DNA of 14,204 nucleotides from Bacillota bacterium (GTDB lineage Bacteria > Bacillota > Sulfobacillia > JAJZYS01 > JAJYTV01), in assembly GCA_021786135.1 (NCBI GenBank), contig JAJYNV010000022.1, positions 1-14,204 on the forward strand. Direction: 5' to 3'. The notes under the pieces were generated by a model that searched no databases, was not told where the DNA came from, and saw only the letters and a program-made list of their open reading frames with translations. Positions 14,136 to 14,204 of this stretch are shown in pieces; position 1 is the first letter of the stretch; every line of letters starts with the position of its first letter. The translations under genes were made by a program, and so were the position numbers.

Positions 14136-14162
14136 TACGACCGAGAGCAGCCGGCAGGTTCT
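14136..14162 (-). promoter_or_regulatory. Weak ECF-type promoter candidate for the dehydrogenase gene
   Basis: On the minus strand AGAACC (14162-14157) is separated by 17 bases from CGTA (14139-14136). The spacing and the AAC/CGTA cores resemble extracytoplasmic-function sigma promoters such as those of SigW. The match is partial, and transcription from here would place the palindrome in the leader. No sigma-A type pair was found. Confidence 0.2.
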
Positions 14163-14204
14163 ATCAGGACGACTTCACCTGTCGCGGCCGTGACGCGATC
14201 GTCC

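Overview
The window reads as chromosomal DNA from a GC-rich, endospore-forming bacterium of the Bacillota (Firmicutes) type. The evidence is a complete three-gene germinant-receptor operon (GerA, GerB and GerC subunit types), strong AGGAGGT-like Shine-Dalgarno sites, and lipobox signal peptides. GC-rich spore formers such as Symbiobacterium, Sulfobacillus or Thermaerobacter relatives would fit. The exact genus cannot be read from the sequence, and no rRNA, tRNA or CRISPR array is present.

Layout. Bases 1-389 hold no gene I can support. On the minus strand, gerA (4002-2515), gerB (2518-1457) and gerC (1460-390) form a tight operon with two ATGA stop/start overlaps. A kelch-type beta-propeller lipoprotein gene (4309-5265, plus) diverges from gerA across a 306-base spacer. 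An amidohydrolase-2 family gene resembling gamma-resorcylate/dihydroxybenzoate decarboxylases follows (5439-6425, plus). A gene-free convergent gap (6426-6926) contains a small inverted-repeat element and a strong hairpin. Next is an orphan hybrid sensor histidine kinase (8924-6927, minus), divergent from a GT-A type glycosyltransferase (9205-10041, plus). After a 593-base structured gap comes a GT-B type (GT4-like) glycosyltransferase (10635-11762, plus). The interval 11763-12776 is a graveyard of insertion sequences: a frameshifted C-terminal piece of an IS256-family transposase (minus) and a central piece of an IS605-type TnpB (plus). The last gene is a UDP-sugar dehydrogenase of the UDP-N-acetylhexosamine type (14033-12777, minus). 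Its upstream region carries a perfect 17-base palindrome and a hairpin that covers its ribosome binding site.

How the genes fit together. The ger operon encodes a spore inner-membrane germinant receptor, and the divergent kelch lipoprotein would sit in the same outer-membrane-face environment, so a functional link is possible but unproven. The two glycosyltransferases and the dehydrogenase point to synthesis of an acidic cell-surface polysaccharide (uronic-acid or teichuronic-acid-like, or spore-surface glycan), in a region disturbed by transposition. The kinase is an orphan without a partner regulator in view. I found no clearly new system. The best leads are the GGEC variant of the dehydrogenase active-site motif, the palindrome plus masked ribosome binding site ahead of it, the kelch lipoprotein next to the ger operon, and the small inverted-repeat element at 6551-6732.
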